Shown here one piece after another: positions 22,144 to 33,609 of a stretch of DNA of 64,000 nt (position 1 is the first letter of the stretch; each line of letters opens with the position of its first letter). The notes under the pieces are model-generated. The model saw only the letters and a program-made list of their open reading frames with translations. It ran no database searches and was not told where the DNA came from. The position numbers and the translations under genes are program-made. The stretch is from assembly GCA_028826165.1 (NCBI GenBank), contig JAPDFW010000103.1:511501-575500 (forward strand), given 5' to 3'. Source of the stretch: Anaeramoeba ignava (Eukaryota; Metamonada; Anaeramoebidae).

Positions 22144-24536
22144 TTAATTTTGATTGATTTGAATCAAAAATTTGAATTGTTGTAATTTTATAAAAAGAAA
22201 AAGGAAAAAGGAAAAAGTTGATTTTAAAAATTTATTGGAATTTAATTCAACATTTTTAAAATTGATTCCACAAAACACCAACCAGAATAAAAAGATAACA
22301 ACCTAAAAAAGATAAACCAAAAAATATTATTTAAATTAAAATTAAAATTAAAATTAAAATTAAAATTAATAATTAAAATTAAAAATAATAATTAATAATT
22401 AAAATTATAATTAAAATTAAAATTAATTAAAATTAAAATTAAAATTAAAAATAAAATTAAAATTAAAATTAAAATTAAAATTAATATTTTTTAGAAATAA
22501 TTTATATACAAGAATAATAACTAAAAGAATTAAAAGCATTTTCTTGTCTTTCCACCACATTTTTCTTTTGAGTGTTGTTGCTTGCTTTTTGAAAATATAT
22601 GATTTTTTGTTTATTTTATCTGTTTTATCAATTAAAGTATCTAATTTTCCTCCTCTTTGAACTATTTTTTCTAAATTTTCATCCATAATACTCTTTAATT
22701 CATCCAATTCTTTTTTTGTTTTCAAAATATTATCATAATCTTTTTCATTTGAAAAATAATTCTAAAATAATTATAAACATTATAAATATAAATATTATAA
22801 ATATAATAAATATTATAAATATTATAAATATTATAAATATTATAAAAATATTATAAAAAATATTATAAATCATTATAAAATATTATAAATATTATAAATA
22901 TTAAAATAAATATTAAAAATAAATATTATAAATATTATAAATATTATAAATATTATAAAAAATTATAAAAATAAACATATAATATAAATATAAATATTAT
23001 AAAAATAATAAATTATAAAAATAATATATAAATATTATATAAAATAATTATAAATAATTAAAAATAAATTAAATAAATAAATAAATATTATAAAATAAAT
23101 ATTATAAATATAAAATTTTAAATAAATATTATAAAATAAATATTATAAATAAATATTATAAATATAAATATTATAAATATAAATATTATAAATATAAATA
23201 TTATAAATATAAATATTATAAATATAAATATTATAAATATAAATATTATAAATATTATAAATATTATAAATATTATAAATATAAATATTATAAATATAAA
23301 TATTATAAATATTATAAATATTATAAATATTATAAATATTATAAATATTATAAATATTATAAATATTATAAATATTATAAATATTATAAATATAAATAAA
23401 TTTGTATGAAAAATTACAACTTCTCTTTCTAAAATTAAATCAAATTCTTCAATTCTTTCATTATTTTCAGCTTGTGTTAAATACTTTCTCTCAAATTCAT
23501 TTCTAATAACTGCTAAAAAGGCAAATGGAATTCTTTTTCCAAACATTTCATCAGCAGCACAAATATAAATAACTTCATCTTCAGCTTTTCTAACAAGAAA
23601 GTTATAACTTTAAACAAAAAATAAACAAAAATAATTTAAATTAAAATTAAAATTCATTTATAAAATTATAAAATTAAAATTAAAATTCATTTATAAAATT
23701 CATTTAAAAATTAAAATTCATTTATAAAATTAAAATCAAAAATTAATATTAAAATTAAAATTAAAATTCATTTATAAAATTAAAATTCATTTATAAAATT
23801 CATTTATAAAATTAAAATTCATTTATAAAATTCATTTATAAAATTAAAAATAAAATTCATTTATAAAATTAAAAATAAAATTAAAATTCATTTATAAAAT
23901 CAAAAATTCATTTATAAAATTAAAATTCATTTATAAAATTAAAATTCATTTATAAAATTCAAATTAAAATTCATTTTATAAAATTAAAAATAAAATTAAA
24001 ATTCATTTATAAAATTAAAATTAAAATTAAAATTCATTTATAAAATTAAAATTAAAATTAAAATTAAAATTAAAATTCATTTATAAAATTAAAATCAAAA
24101 TTCATTTATAAAATAAAATTCATTTATAAAATTAAAATTAAAATTAAAATTAAAATTAAAATTAAAATTCATTTATAAAATTAAAATTAAAATTAAAATT
24201 AAATTCATTTATAAAATTAAAATTCATTTATAAAATTAAAATTCATTTATAAAATTCATTTATAAAATTATTAGAATTTGAATTTGTTAATAAAAACCTT
24301 TCATAAACATAACAAACTCTTGAATTTTCTGTTCCAATTGCTGCAAGAATTGCTTCAGCTTTTTCAAGTAAATTTTCTTTTTATTTTTTTCAAATTGAAA
24401 AGAAAAAAATTTTTTTTTTCAAATTTGTTTATTTTGAGAAATAGAATTTTGCAAAATTAAGTTTACCATGTCCTTTAACAGCATAAAAAGAATAAATTGC
24501 TTTGGGACTTCCAACTAAAGCACAAAGAATTGACAT
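22144..24536 (-). CDS. VAMP7-like longin R-SNARE
   Basis: R-SNAREs sit on vesicles and drive fusion with endosomal, lysosomal or plasma membranes. Five exons: 24467-24536, 24298-24376, 23418-23607, 22510-22761 and 22144-22302, giving 750 nt and 249 residues with all phases agreeing. The longin domain covers residues 1-113 (MSILCALVGSPKAIYSFYAV..., YNFLVRKAEDEVIYICAADE, FAFLAVIRNEFERKYL). The SNARE motif starts about residue 128 (KKELDELKSIMDENLEKIVQ) with the zero-layer Arg at 149. A WW-KK juxtamembrane stretch precedes a C-terminal membrane anchor at about 190-211. The last exon as spliced leaves an unusually long lumenal tail of about 37 residues; another donor could shorten it. It shares a 126-bp divergent promoter gap with the clathrin gene. 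Confidence 0.9.
22762..23417 (-). repeat. R-SNARE intron 3, ATAAT / TATTATAAATA repeat
   Basis: 656 nt of TATTATAAATATAAA-type units between the longin and SNARE exons, donor GTAATTTT, acceptor TTTTAG. Confidence 0.8.
23608..24297 (-). repeat. R-SNARE intron 2, AATTTTATAAATGAATTTT repeat
   Basis: 690 nt of units seen on the plus strand as AAAATTCATTTATAAAATT, with AAAATT runs between. G occurs on the sense strand only in TGA contexts. Confidence 0.8.
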
Positions 24537-24662
24537 TTTTTGAATAAAGAAAATAAAAAATAGAGAAAATTAAAGAGAAAAAAAATGAAAGTTTTTTTTT
24601 CAAATTTTTATTTTTCATTTTTTTTTTAAAACAAAAAGAAAAAAAAAACAAATTAATTTAAA

Positions 24663-27600
24663 ATGGAAAATCAATTTTTAAAACCTTTTGAAATTTCTAT
24701 TGATTTATTTGCAAATTTATCTTCTTTTGGTTTTGATTCTCGTTTTTTTAATTTTTCTAATTTATCAATAACAAGTGAAAAATTTTTATGTTTAAATGAA
24801 TTAGATCAATTTACTGGTAAAATTTCAGTTGTAAATTTTGAATCTTTTTCCAAAACTACTTATTCTTTGCAAGGAAATTTAGCTAAAATGAATCCAGAAA
24901 ATCATCAAATTGCTCTTCAAAGTAATTTTTTTTTTGATTTAAAATAATAAAATTCATTCATTCAAAATAATTTATATTTTTTTTTCTGTAAAACGTTTTT
25001 TTTTTAAAAAATAGATGAAACAATAATTCAAGTTCTTGATTTAGATTCAAAAATGTGTTTAAAAAAAACAAATTTCAAAGAAAACGTTTTGTTTTTTAAA
25101 TGGATCACAGTTGAAATTCTTGCAATAATAACAGAAAATAAAGTTTATCATTGGAATATAAAAGGTAATTTCCATATAAATAATATGAATATAAATATAA
25201 ATCCAAATATAGATATAATTATAAATATAAATATAAATCAAAATTAAAATATAAATCCAAAATATAAATATAAATATAATTATAAATATAAATATAAATA
25301 TAAATATAAATATAAATATAAATATAAATATAAATATAAATATAAATATAAATATAAATATAAATATAAATATAAATATAAATATAAATATAAATATAAA
25401 TCCAAATATAAATACAAATCAAAATACAAATCCAAATACAAATATAAATAAATAAATAAAAATATAAATATAAATATAAAATCCAAATCAAATCCAAAAT
25501 CCAAATCCAAATATAAATATAAATATAAATCCAAATCCAAATACAAATACAAAATACAAATCCAAAATAAAATATAAATATAAATCCAAATCAAAATCCA
25601 AATCCAAATCCAAATCAAAATCTAAATCTAAATATAAATATAAATCCAAATATAAAAATAAATATAAATCCAAATCCAAATCCAAATCCAAATCTAAATA
25701 TAAATCCAAATCCAAATCCAAATCCAAATCCAAATCCAAATCCAATTCCAAATCCAAATCCAATTTCAAATCCAAATCCAAACCCAAATCCAAATATAAA
25801 TTTAAATCCAAATCCAAATATAAATATAAATATAAATCCAAATATAAATATAAATCCAAATATAAATATAAATCCAAATCCAAATCCAAATCCAAATCCA
25901 AATCTAAATACAAATCCAAATCCAAATCCAAATCCAAATCCAAATCTAAAAATAAATATAAATATAAATCTAATTCCAAATCCAAATATAAATATAAATA
26001 TAAATATAAATAAAAATATAAATAAAAATATAAATATAAATATAAATAAAATACAAATCCAAATCCAAATCCAAATCCAAATATAAATATAAAAAAATAT
26101 AAATATAAAATATAAATATAAATATAAATATAAATATAAATATAAATATAAATATAAATATAAATATAAATATAAATAAAATATAAATATAAATATAAAA
26201 TATAAATATGAATATTATAAATATAAATATAAATATGAATATAAATATGAATATAAATATAAATATAAATATAAAATAAATATATTTATAAAAAATATAA
26301 AATATAAATATAAAATACAAATCCAAATCAAAATCCAAATTTTCCAAATATAAATCCAAATCAAAATAAATACAAATATTTTTCCAAATCCAAAAAAATC
26401 CAAATATAAATATAAATATAAATATAAATATAAATAAAATCCAAATCCAAATCCAAATCCAATTCCAACCAAATCCAAATATAAATATAAATAAAAATAA
26501 AATATAAATATAAATATAAATATAAATATAAATACAAATCCAAATATAAATATAATTCCAAATATAAATATAAATATAAATATAAAAATATAAATATAAA
26601 TATAAATCCAAATACAAATATAAATCCAAATTCAAATCCAAATACAAATCCAAATACAAATCCAAATATAAATATAAATATAAATATAAATATAAATATA
26701 AATATAAATCCAAATCCAAATCAAAATCCAATCCCAAATCCAAATATAAATCTAAATTCAAATCCAAATCCAAATCCAAATCCAAATCCAAATCCAAATC
26801 CAAATCCAAATATAAATATAAATAAAAATAAAAATAAAAATATAAATATAAATCAAAATATAAATATAAATCCAAATCCAAATCTAAATCCAATTCCAAA
26901 TCCAAATATAAATATAAATCTAAATCCAAATCCAAATCCAAATCCAAATCCAAATCCAAATCCAAATCCAAATATAAATATAAATATAAATATAAATATA
27001 AATCCAATTCCAAATCCAAATCCAAATCCAAATCCAAATCCAAATCCAAATATAAATATAAATATAAATATAAATAAAAATATAAATATAAATATAAATA
27101 TAAATACAAATCCAAATCCAAATCCAAATCCAAATCTAAATACAAATCCAAATCCAAATCCAAATCCAAATCCAAATCCAAATCCAAATCCAAATATAAA
27201 TATAAATATAAATATAAATATAAATCAAAATTAAAATATAAATATAAATATAAATATAAATATAAATATAAATATAAATATAATTATAAATCTAATTATA
27301 AATATAAATATAAATATAAATATAAATATAAATATAAATATAAATATAAATATAAATATAAATATAAATATAAAAATAAATACAAATATAAATATAAATC
27401 TAAATCCAAATATAAATATAAATAAAAATATAAATATAAATATAAATATAAAAATAAATATAAATCCAAATCCAAATCCAAATATAAATCCAAATATAAA
27501 TATAAATCCAAATATAAATCCAAATCCAAATCCAAATCCAAATCCAAATCCAAATCCAAATCCAAATCCAAATCCAAATCCAAAATATAAATCCAAATCA

Positions 27601-29142
27601 AAATTAAAAATATAAATAAAAATTAAAATCAAAATTAATATTAATATTAAAATATAAAATGATTTAGATAGCAAAGAACCAGAACCACTATTCGAAATTC
27701 ACGAATCTCTTCAAAATCATCAAATTATTAATTACCAAACATCAGAAAACTTACAATGGCTTATTGTAGTCGGAATCACTCAAAAAGAAAATCAAATCTT
27801 TGGATCATCTCAATTATACTCAATTGAAAAACAAAAAACTCAAATAATTCAAACATCAGCTTGTGATTTGGCTTCTGTTTTTTTGCAAAATTTCAATAAA
27901 TCAATACTTATTTTTTCATGTATTATGAAAACTCCAACAGAAACAAAACTTTATTCAATGGAATTTGGAAATGATTCAACAACAGAAAACAAATTCAAAC
28001 GATACACGCATCCAGTAGAATTTGATTCATTTCCAACTCAAGATTTCCCAATTGATTTAAAAATTTGTGAAAAATTTTCTGTTATTTTTGTTCTTACAAA
28101 AATGGGATACTTATTCGTCTTTGATTTGCTAACAGGAATACTTTTTCTTAAAAAGCAAATATCCAATCATTCACCTCTTCATGCTGTTTTCAATAAAAAT
28201 AAAGATGGAATAATTGCAGTTTTCAAATCAGGAGAAATTTTAACAATTTCGGGAAAAAATCCAAATCTAAAAATCCACAACTTAAACCAATTCAATCAAC
28301 TTGTAGACGCAATAATTATTCAGGACTCAGACACAACAAGATCTATTTTTATTGATAAATTTGAGGTTCTTTTTAATCAAGGAAAATACCAAGAAGCTGC
28401 TAAAATTATTGCAGATTCGCCAGATCAATTTTTACGAACACAAGAAAATTTCAAGAAATTTCAAGAAGCAATCAAAAATGAAGGTGAAAAACCACCAGAA
28501 ATCATTTATTACCAGCTATTTCTTGCGCAAAATAAACTCAATTCTTTTGAATCAATTCATTTTGTTCGGAAATTAATTGAAATTCAAAAAAAAGAATTGA
28601 TTGAAAATTTTGTTAAAGAAGACAAACTTGAATTATCTCAAGAATTGATGAATATTTTTGATTCCGATCCTGAACTTTCTCAACTATTCAAAAAGAAACA
28701 AATTTCAAATGACAGTATAGTAACAAAACTAATTGAACAACAAGAATTCCTAAAGCTTCTTGATTATGGGAAAAATTTTTTGATGGGTTTAAATTATTCC
28801 GAATTGTTGAAAAATGTTTTGGAACAAAATGAACAAATTGCAGAAAATTTCGCTAAGTTTTTATTGAGCGAACAAAAGGAGAAAGATATATATTTAATTG
28901 ATGTTCTAAATGTTTTTGATATTTTTGCTGATGCAAAAAAAATTAAATCTTTGACAGCAGTTTTTTTGGATGTTTTGAAAGACAATAAAGAAGAAGAAGG
29001 TTATTTGCAAACAAAATTATTGGAAGTGATTATAAATTCGGGTCATATTCAAGTAGCTGATGCAATAATAAAAAACGAGATGTTTTCGCATTATGATCGT
29101 TTTACAATTGAATTACTTTTGAAAAATCAAACAAATTTTTAA
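24663..29142 (+). CDS. Clathrin heavy chain, terminal domain only (short form)
   Basis: Clathrin heavy chain forms the vesicle-coat triskelion. Exons 24663-24921, 25015-25164 and 27668-29142 total 1884 nt, 627 residues. The order matches the family: N-terminal beta-propeller (residues 1 to about 330, with [33 protein letters not shown] and [16 protein letters not shown]), the linker ([20 protein letters not shown]), and the first heavy-chain repeats of the distal leg ([12 protein letters not shown]). The last aligned piece is [20 protein letters not shown], which in full-length chains lies near residue 600 of about 1675. A TAA follows nine codons later and no donor site is visible, so the rest of the leg, the light-chain site and the trimerisation domain are absent. 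The coding frame is otherwise clean. It may bind adaptors without assembling cages; that is inference. Confidence 0.92.
25165..27667 (+). repeat. Clathrin intron 2, AAATAT / AAATCC hexamer array
   Basis: 2503 nt, almost entirely six-base steps of AAATAT and AAATCC with AAATAA and AAATAC variants. G is nearly missing from the sense strand. The very long minus-strand DLDLYLYL frames over it are repeat artefacts. It splits a Trp-containing propeller strand (YHWNIK | DSKEPEP). Confidence 0.9.
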
Positions 29143-29220
29143 AAGATTTCAAAAGAATTTTTTTTTTTTGATTTTTTTGAATTAAATTTTTGATAAGGAA
29201 TTTAAAAGAAATTTTTGGAT

Positions 29221-29228
29221 TATAAAAG
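29221..29228 (+). promoter_or_regulatory. TATA box-like element, tRNA-like gene 1
   Basis: TATAAAAG 52 nt upstream of the tRNA at 29273. The same octamer occurs at a similar distance before four other tRNAs in the cluster. Confidence 0.5.
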
Positions 29229-29272
29229 GAGTTCTAAAATAAAAAAATTTTTGAAATAAATTTGATAAGGAT

Positions 29273-29343
29273 GGGGGATTAGTTTAAAGGTAAAATGTGT
29301 TTACGTCATGAACAAGCTCCGAGTTCGAATCTCGGATCCTCCA
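29273..29343 (+). tRNA. tRNA-Asp-like (anticodon GTC, C at position 33)
   Basis: Cloverleaf: acceptor GGGGGAT with ATCCTCC (one G-U), D arm with GG in the loop, anticodon stem TGTTT/GAACA, T arm CCGAG-TTCGAAT-CTCGG. The loop ACGTCAT puts GTC at 34-36 but has C instead of the near-universal T at 33, and the discriminator is A. It could be a remodelled or decaying Asp tRNA. Confidence 0.7.
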
Positions 29344-29349
29344 CATTTA

Positions 29350-30537
29350 GATTTGAATTTGATTAATTCAATTTTTTTTTTGGAATAAATTTTATCATTT
29401 TCATTCTCTTTTTTTTTTGGAATTAAATTATTGATTAAATTATTAATTAAATTATTTATTAAATTATTTATTAAATTATTAATTAAATTATTGATTAAAT
29501 TATTTATTAATTTATTTATTAAATTATTTATTAAATTATTTATTAAATTATTTATTAAATTATTTATTAAATTATTTATTAAATTATTTATTAAATTATT
29601 TATTAAATTATTTATTAAATTATTTATTAAATTATTTATTAAATTTTTGATTAAATTATTAGGATTAAATTATTTATTAAATTATTTATTAAATTTTATT
29701 TAAATTATTTTAAAATAAAATCATTTATTAAATTATTTATTAAAATTATTGATTAAATTATTAATTAAATTATTAATTAAAAATTTTTGATTAAATAAAA
29801 ATTATTTATTAATTTGATTAAATCAATTTTTTGAACAAATTTTTTTTTTGGATTATAAATTATTTTAAATTCTAAAATTTTTATTAAATTATTAAAAAAT
29901 TAGTTTAAATTAAAGATTTAAATAATTATTAGCCTCCAAATTATTATTAAAATTAATTCGGGTTCAAATAATTAAATTTTATTTAATTAAATTATTAATT
30001 AAATTTTTTATTTATTAATTTTATTAAATTATTAATTAATCTTTTTTAAAAATTAAATTATTTAAAATTATTTTATTTAATTTAAATTATTAAATTAAAA
30101 AATTAAATTATTAAATTAAATTATTATAAAATTATTTTTTAAATTGATTAAATTATTTTAGTTAAAATTAATTAAATTATTAATTAAATTTATAAATTAA
30201 ATTATTTATTAAATTATTTATTAAATTATTTAAAATTATTAATTTTTTATTAATTAAATTATTAAATTATTTAAAATTAAATTTAAATTATTAAAATAAT
30301 AAAATTAAATTAAATTCCAAATTGATTTATTAAATTATTTATTAAATTTAATTTATTAAATTATTTATTAAAGATTATTTAAATTATTTTATTTAAATTA
30401 TTTAATAAAATAAATTAAATTAAATTATTAATTAATTTAAATTATTTATTAAATTAAAATTAATTAAATTATTAATTAAATTATTAATTTTAAATATTTA
30501 TTAAATTATTTATTAAAATTAGGGAATAAATTAAAAA
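29350..30537. repeat. AAATTATTTATT-type repeat field inside the tRNA cluster
   Basis: After a T-run terminator the DNA is (ATTAAATTATTT)n, regular to about 29700 and then increasingly degenerate. A tRNA relic lies within it at about 29893-29980. Confidence 0.7.
29893..29980 (+). pseudogene. tRNA relic
   Basis: TTAGTTTAAATTAAAGAT resembles the D arm of the neighbouring tRNAs, and CGGGTTCAAAT at 29959-29969 is an intact B box. No acceptor or anticodon stem can be drawn. It reads as a decayed tRNA copy. Confidence 0.4.
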
Positions 30538-30603
30538 GGGGATAATTTAAAGATAGAATGTAATGCTAAGTTTAAGATTCGGGTTCAAATCCCGACTTCT
30601 CCA
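30538..30603 (+). pseudogene. Degenerate tRNA gene
   Basis: The T arm TCGGG-TTCAAAT-CCCGA is perfect and the outer five acceptor pairs form (GGGGA with TCTCC, one G-U). The two inner acceptor pairs and the anticodon stem do not form, so no anticodon can be assigned. A seven-T Pol III terminator follows. Confidence 0.5.
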
Positions 30604-30688
30604 CACCTTTTTTGTTAAATTTATAATTATAAATAATCTATTTTTTGAATTTTTTTTTGCAAAAGGATTTGTTTAATTTAAATTAAAA

Positions 30689-30760
30689 TCAGAAGTAGTA
30701 TAAAGGTAAGTATGTGGGCTTTTCACGCCCATGATCCGAGTTCGAATCTCGGCTTCTGAG
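30689..30760 (+). tRNA. tRNA-Glu (TTC)
   Basis: Seven perfect acceptor pairs TCAGAAG/CTTCTGA, anticodon stem TGGGC/GCCCA, loop TTTTCAC with T33 and anticodon TTC, T arm CCGAG-TTCGAAT-CTCGG, discriminator G, then an eight-T terminator. The D stem uses two wobble pairs. Confidence 0.85.
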
Positions 30761-31109
30761 CAATTTTTTTTGGAATAAATAATAAAAAGTGGAATAAATC
30801 TAATTGAAGTTGATTTAGAATATTTTTTTGAAATAAATAAATCTAATCAATCTAAATTAAATTGATTTAAATATTTTTTTTGAATTAAATAATAAAAAGT
30901 GGAATAAATCTAATTGAAGTTAATTTAGAATATTTTTTTGGAATAAATAATAAAAAGTGGAATAAATCTAATTGAAGTTAATTTAGAATATTTTTTTGAA
31001 ATAAATAAATCTAATCTAATCAATTTAAATTGATTTGAAATATTTTTTTGAAATAAATAAAAAATGGAATAAAAGTTGTAATTAATTAGAAAATTGTGAA
31101 TATTTTTGT

Positions 31110-31117
31110 TATAAAAG
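31110..31117 (+). promoter_or_regulatory. TATA box-like element, tRNA-Asp
   Basis: TATAAAAG 48 nt upstream of the tRNA at 31158, in a block (GTGAATATTTTTGTTATAAA...) duplicated before the next tRNA. Confidence 0.55.
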
Positions 31118-31157
31118 ACACTAATTTATAAAATTTTAAAAGAAATTTGGATTAAAA

Positions 31158-31229
31158 CCGGAAGTAGTATAAAGGTAAGTATGTGGGCCTGTCACGCTCA
31201 AGATCCGAGTTCGAATCTCGGCTTCTGAG
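31158..31229 (+). tRNA. tRNA-Asp (GTC)
   Basis: Loop CTGTCAC with T33 and anticodon GTC on stem TGGGC/GCTCA (one G-U), T arm CCGAG-TTCGAAT-CTCGG, discriminator G as in eukaryotic tRNA-Asp. The first acceptor pair is C-A; the other six pair. An eight-T terminator follows. Confidence 0.85.
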
Positions 31230-31744
31230 TAATTTTTTTTGAATAAATAATAAAAAGTGGAATAAATCTAATTGAAGTTAATTTAGAATATTTTTTTGAA
31301 ATAAATAAATCTAATCAATCTAAATTAAATTAATTTGAAATATTTTTTTTGAAATAAATAATAAAAAGTGGAATAAATCTAATTTAAATTGATTTAGAAT
31401 ATTTTTTTGAAATAAATAAATCTAATCTATCTAATTGAAGTTAATTTAAAATATTCTTTGATTAAATAATAAAAAGTGGAATAAAACTAATTGAAGTTAA
31501 TTTAGAATATTTTTTTGAAATAAATAATAAAAAGTGGAATAAATCTAATTTAAATTGATTTAGAATATTTTTTTGAAATAAATAATAAAAAGTGGAATAA
31601 ATCTAATTGAAGTTAATTTAGAATATTTTTTTGAAATAAATAAATCTAATCAATCTAATTTAAATTAATTTGAAATATTTTTTTGAAATAAATAAAAAAT
31701 GGAATAAAAGTTGTAATTAATTAGAAAATTGTGAATATTTTTGT

Positions 31745-31752
31745 TATAAAAG
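31745..31752 (+). promoter_or_regulatory. TATA box-like element, tRNA-like gene 5
   Basis: TATAAAAG 48 nt upstream of the tRNA-like gene at 31793, the same spacing as at the previous tRNA. Confidence 0.5.
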
Positions 31753-31792
31753 ACACTAATTTATAAAATTTTAAAAGAAATTTGGATTAAAA

Positions 31793-31863
31793 TCAGAAGT
31801 AGTATAAAGGTAAGTATGTGGGCCTTCACACTCAAGATCCGAGTTCGAATCTCGGCTTCTGAA
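31793..31863 (+). pseudogene. Asp/Glu-type tRNA with one-base anticodon-loop deletion
   Basis: Near-copy of the two tRNAs before it, with perfect acceptor and T arms. The anticodon arm is 16 nt instead of 17: TGGGC-CTTCAC-ACTCA, a six-base loop with C-A at the closing pair. Relative to CTGTCAC the G at 34 is missing, so it probably cannot decode. Confidence 0.6.
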
Positions 31864-32165
31864 AAATTTTTTTTGATTAAATAATAAAAAGTGGAATAAA
31901 TCTAAATTAAATTGATTTAGAATATTTTTTTGAAATAAATAATAAAAAGTGGAATAAATCTAATTTAAATTGATTTAGAATATTTTTTTGAAATAAATAA
32001 ATCTAATCTAATCAATTTAGATTAATTTAAAATATTCTTTGATTAAATAATAAAAAGTGGAATAAAACTAATTGAAGTTAATTTAGAATATCTTCTGAAA
32101 TAAATAAATAATAAAAAGTTGAATAAAACTAATCAAAATTAATTGGAAAAATTTCAAATATTTGT

Positions 32166-32173
32166 TATAAAAG
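32166..32173 (+). promoter_or_regulatory. TATA box-like element, tRNA-Glu
   Basis: TATAAAAG 49 nt upstream of the tRNA at 32215. Confidence 0.5.
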
Positions 32174-32214
32174 ATGCTATTTTGAAAAATTTTAAAAAGA
32201 AATTTCAATTTAAA

Positions 32215-32285
32215 TCAGAAGTAGTTCAAAGGTAGAACGTGCGCCTTTCACGCCCAAGATCCGAGTTCAATTCCCGGCTTCTGAA
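32215..32285 (+). tRNA. tRNA-Glu (TTC), variant
   Basis: Perfect acceptor TCAGAAG/CTTCTGA and D stem GTTC/GAAC, loop CTTTCAC with anticodon TTC. It has one C-C mismatch in the anticodon stem (TGCGC/GCCCA) and one A-C in the T stem. Discriminator A. Confidence 0.7.
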
Positions 32286-32588
32286 TAAATTTATTTTTTT
32301 GGAATTGATTTTTAATTTGTTTTGGAATTGATTTTTAATTTGTTTTGAATTGATTTGGAATTGATTTGGAATTGATTTTTAAATTGATTTTTAAATTGAT
32401 TTTTAATTTGATTTGGAATTGATTTTTAAATTGATTTTTAAATTGATTTGGAATTGATTTGGAATTGATTTTGTTTAAGATTTCTATTTTAAAATAAAGA
32501 ATAAAAAGTGGAACATAATATTAAATTTAAATGAGGAAGTTTGTCAAAAATTATTTTAAAAAATTTTTTGATAAATAATAAGAAAAAA

Positions 32589-32659
32589 GGGGAAGTATTT
32601 TAAAGGAAGAATGTGTCCTCCCAAAGCACACGGTCCGAGTTCAATTCCCGGCTTCTCCA
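32589..32659 (+). tRNA. tRNA-like gene, anticodon CCA by position (Trp?)
   Basis: Acceptor GGGGAAG/CTTCTCC (one G-U). The anticodon arm TGTCC-TCCCAAA-GCACA puts CCA at 34-36 but with C at 33 and one C-C stem mismatch. The T arm CCGAG-TTCAATT-CCCGG has one mismatch. Its scaffold follows the Asp/Glu tRNAs beside it rather than a canonical tRNA-Trp. Confidence 0.55.
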
Positions 32660-32701
32660 CTTTTTTTATCAAAATAAAGGAAAAAGGAAACAAGAAAATA
32701 A

Positions 32702-32772
32702 GCAGAAGTGGTATAAAGGCAGAATACAAAATTACCAATTTTGTGATCCGAGTTCGAATCTCGGCTTCTGCA
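32702..32772 (+). tRNA. tRNA-like gene, anticodon ACC by position (Gly?)
   Basis: Perfect acceptor GCAGAAG/CTTCTGC, perfect anticodon stem CAAAA/TTTTG with loop TTACCAA (T33, anticodon ACC), T arm CCGAG-TTCGAAT-CTCGG, discriminator A. The D stem is poor (GTAT/GAAT). Gly-ACC is rare in eukaryotes, so amino-acid identity is uncertain. Confidence 0.6.
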
Positions 32773-33481
32773 AATGTTTCTTTTTTGGATAAATTTTTTT
32801 AGAATAATTAAATAATAAAATTAATTAAATTTGAATAAATAATAAAAAGTGGAATAAAACTAATCAAAACCATTTCAATCAACATTAATTTGAATAAATA
32901 ATAAAAAGTGGAATAAAACTAAATCAAGATTAATTTAGAATATTTTCTGAAATAAATAATAAAAAGTGGAATAAAACTAATTGAAGTTAATTTAGAATAT
33001 CTTCTGAAATAAATAATAAAAAGTGGAATAAATATAATCAAAACCATTTCAATCAACATTAATTTGAATAAATAATAAAAAGTGGAATAAAACTAATTCA
33101 AGATTAATTTAGAATATTTTCTGAAATAAATAATAAAAAGTGGAATAAATATAATCAAAACCATTTCAATCAACATTAATTTGATTAAATAATATTAAGT
33201 GGAATAAAACTAATTGAAGTTAATTTAGAATATCTTCTGAAATAAATAATAAAAAGTGGAATAAATATAATCAAAATCATTTCAATCAACATTAATTTGA
33301 TTAAATAATAAAAAGTGGAATAAAACTAATTGAAGTTAATTTAGAATATCTTCTGAAATAAATAAATAATAAAAAGTTGAATAAAACTAATCAAAATTAA
33401 TTGGAAAAAATTTCAAATATTTGTAATAAAAGATGCTATTTTGAAAAATTTTATAAAGAAATTTCAAATTAAAAATTTAAA

Positions 33482-33553
33482 TCGGAAGTAGTATAAAGGT
33501 GAGTATATGGGCTCTACACGCCCAAGATCCGGGTTCGATTCCCGGCTTCTGAA
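33482..33553 (+). tRNA. tRNA-like gene, anticodon TAC by position (Val?)
   Basis: Acceptor TCGGAAG/CTTCTGA (one G-U), anticodon stem TGGGC/GCCCA perfect, loop TCTACAC gives TAC at 34-36 with C at 33, T arm CCGGG-TTCGATT-CCCGG. A nine-T run follows. The body is that of the Glu/Asp genes. Confidence 0.6.
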
Positions 33554-33609
33554 TAAAATTATTTTTTTTTAAATTAAAATTCTTTTTTGTTAAATTAAAT
33601 TAATTAGAT

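Larger units (their letters stand above)
30770..33440. repeat. About 70-bp spacer repeat between tRNA genes
   Basis: Recurrent unit with the core AATAAATAATAAAAAGTGGAAT followed by CTAATTGAAGTTAATTTAG and a TATTTTTTTGAAATAAAT end. It occurs in runs between tRNAs from 30770 onward, interrupted by tRNAs 4-8. Unlike the intronic repeats of this window it contains AG and GT. Confidence 0.75.

Noticed and set aside
24537-24662. R-SNARE and clathrin as a co-regulated trafficking pair
   Set aside because: They share a 126-bp divergent gap, but tight spacing is common in this window and no shared motif is visible, so the link is not supported beyond proximity.
25165-27667. Very long minus-strand frames of Asp-Leu-Tyr repeats
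   Set aside because: They are the antisense of the AAATAT/AAATCC array in the clathrin intron. There are no non-repeat residues, and the intron is fixed by two clathrin exons that join in frame.
32556-32802. Short ORFs over the tRNA genes (63 and 60 codons)
   Set aside because: Both overlap the tRNA-like genes at 32589-32659 and 32702-32772 and have no protein features.
30770-33440. CRISPR-like array
   Set aside because: The roughly 70-bp spacer repeats between tRNAs are imperfect, unequal in spacing and in a eukaryotic genome; there are no unique spacers or cas genes.
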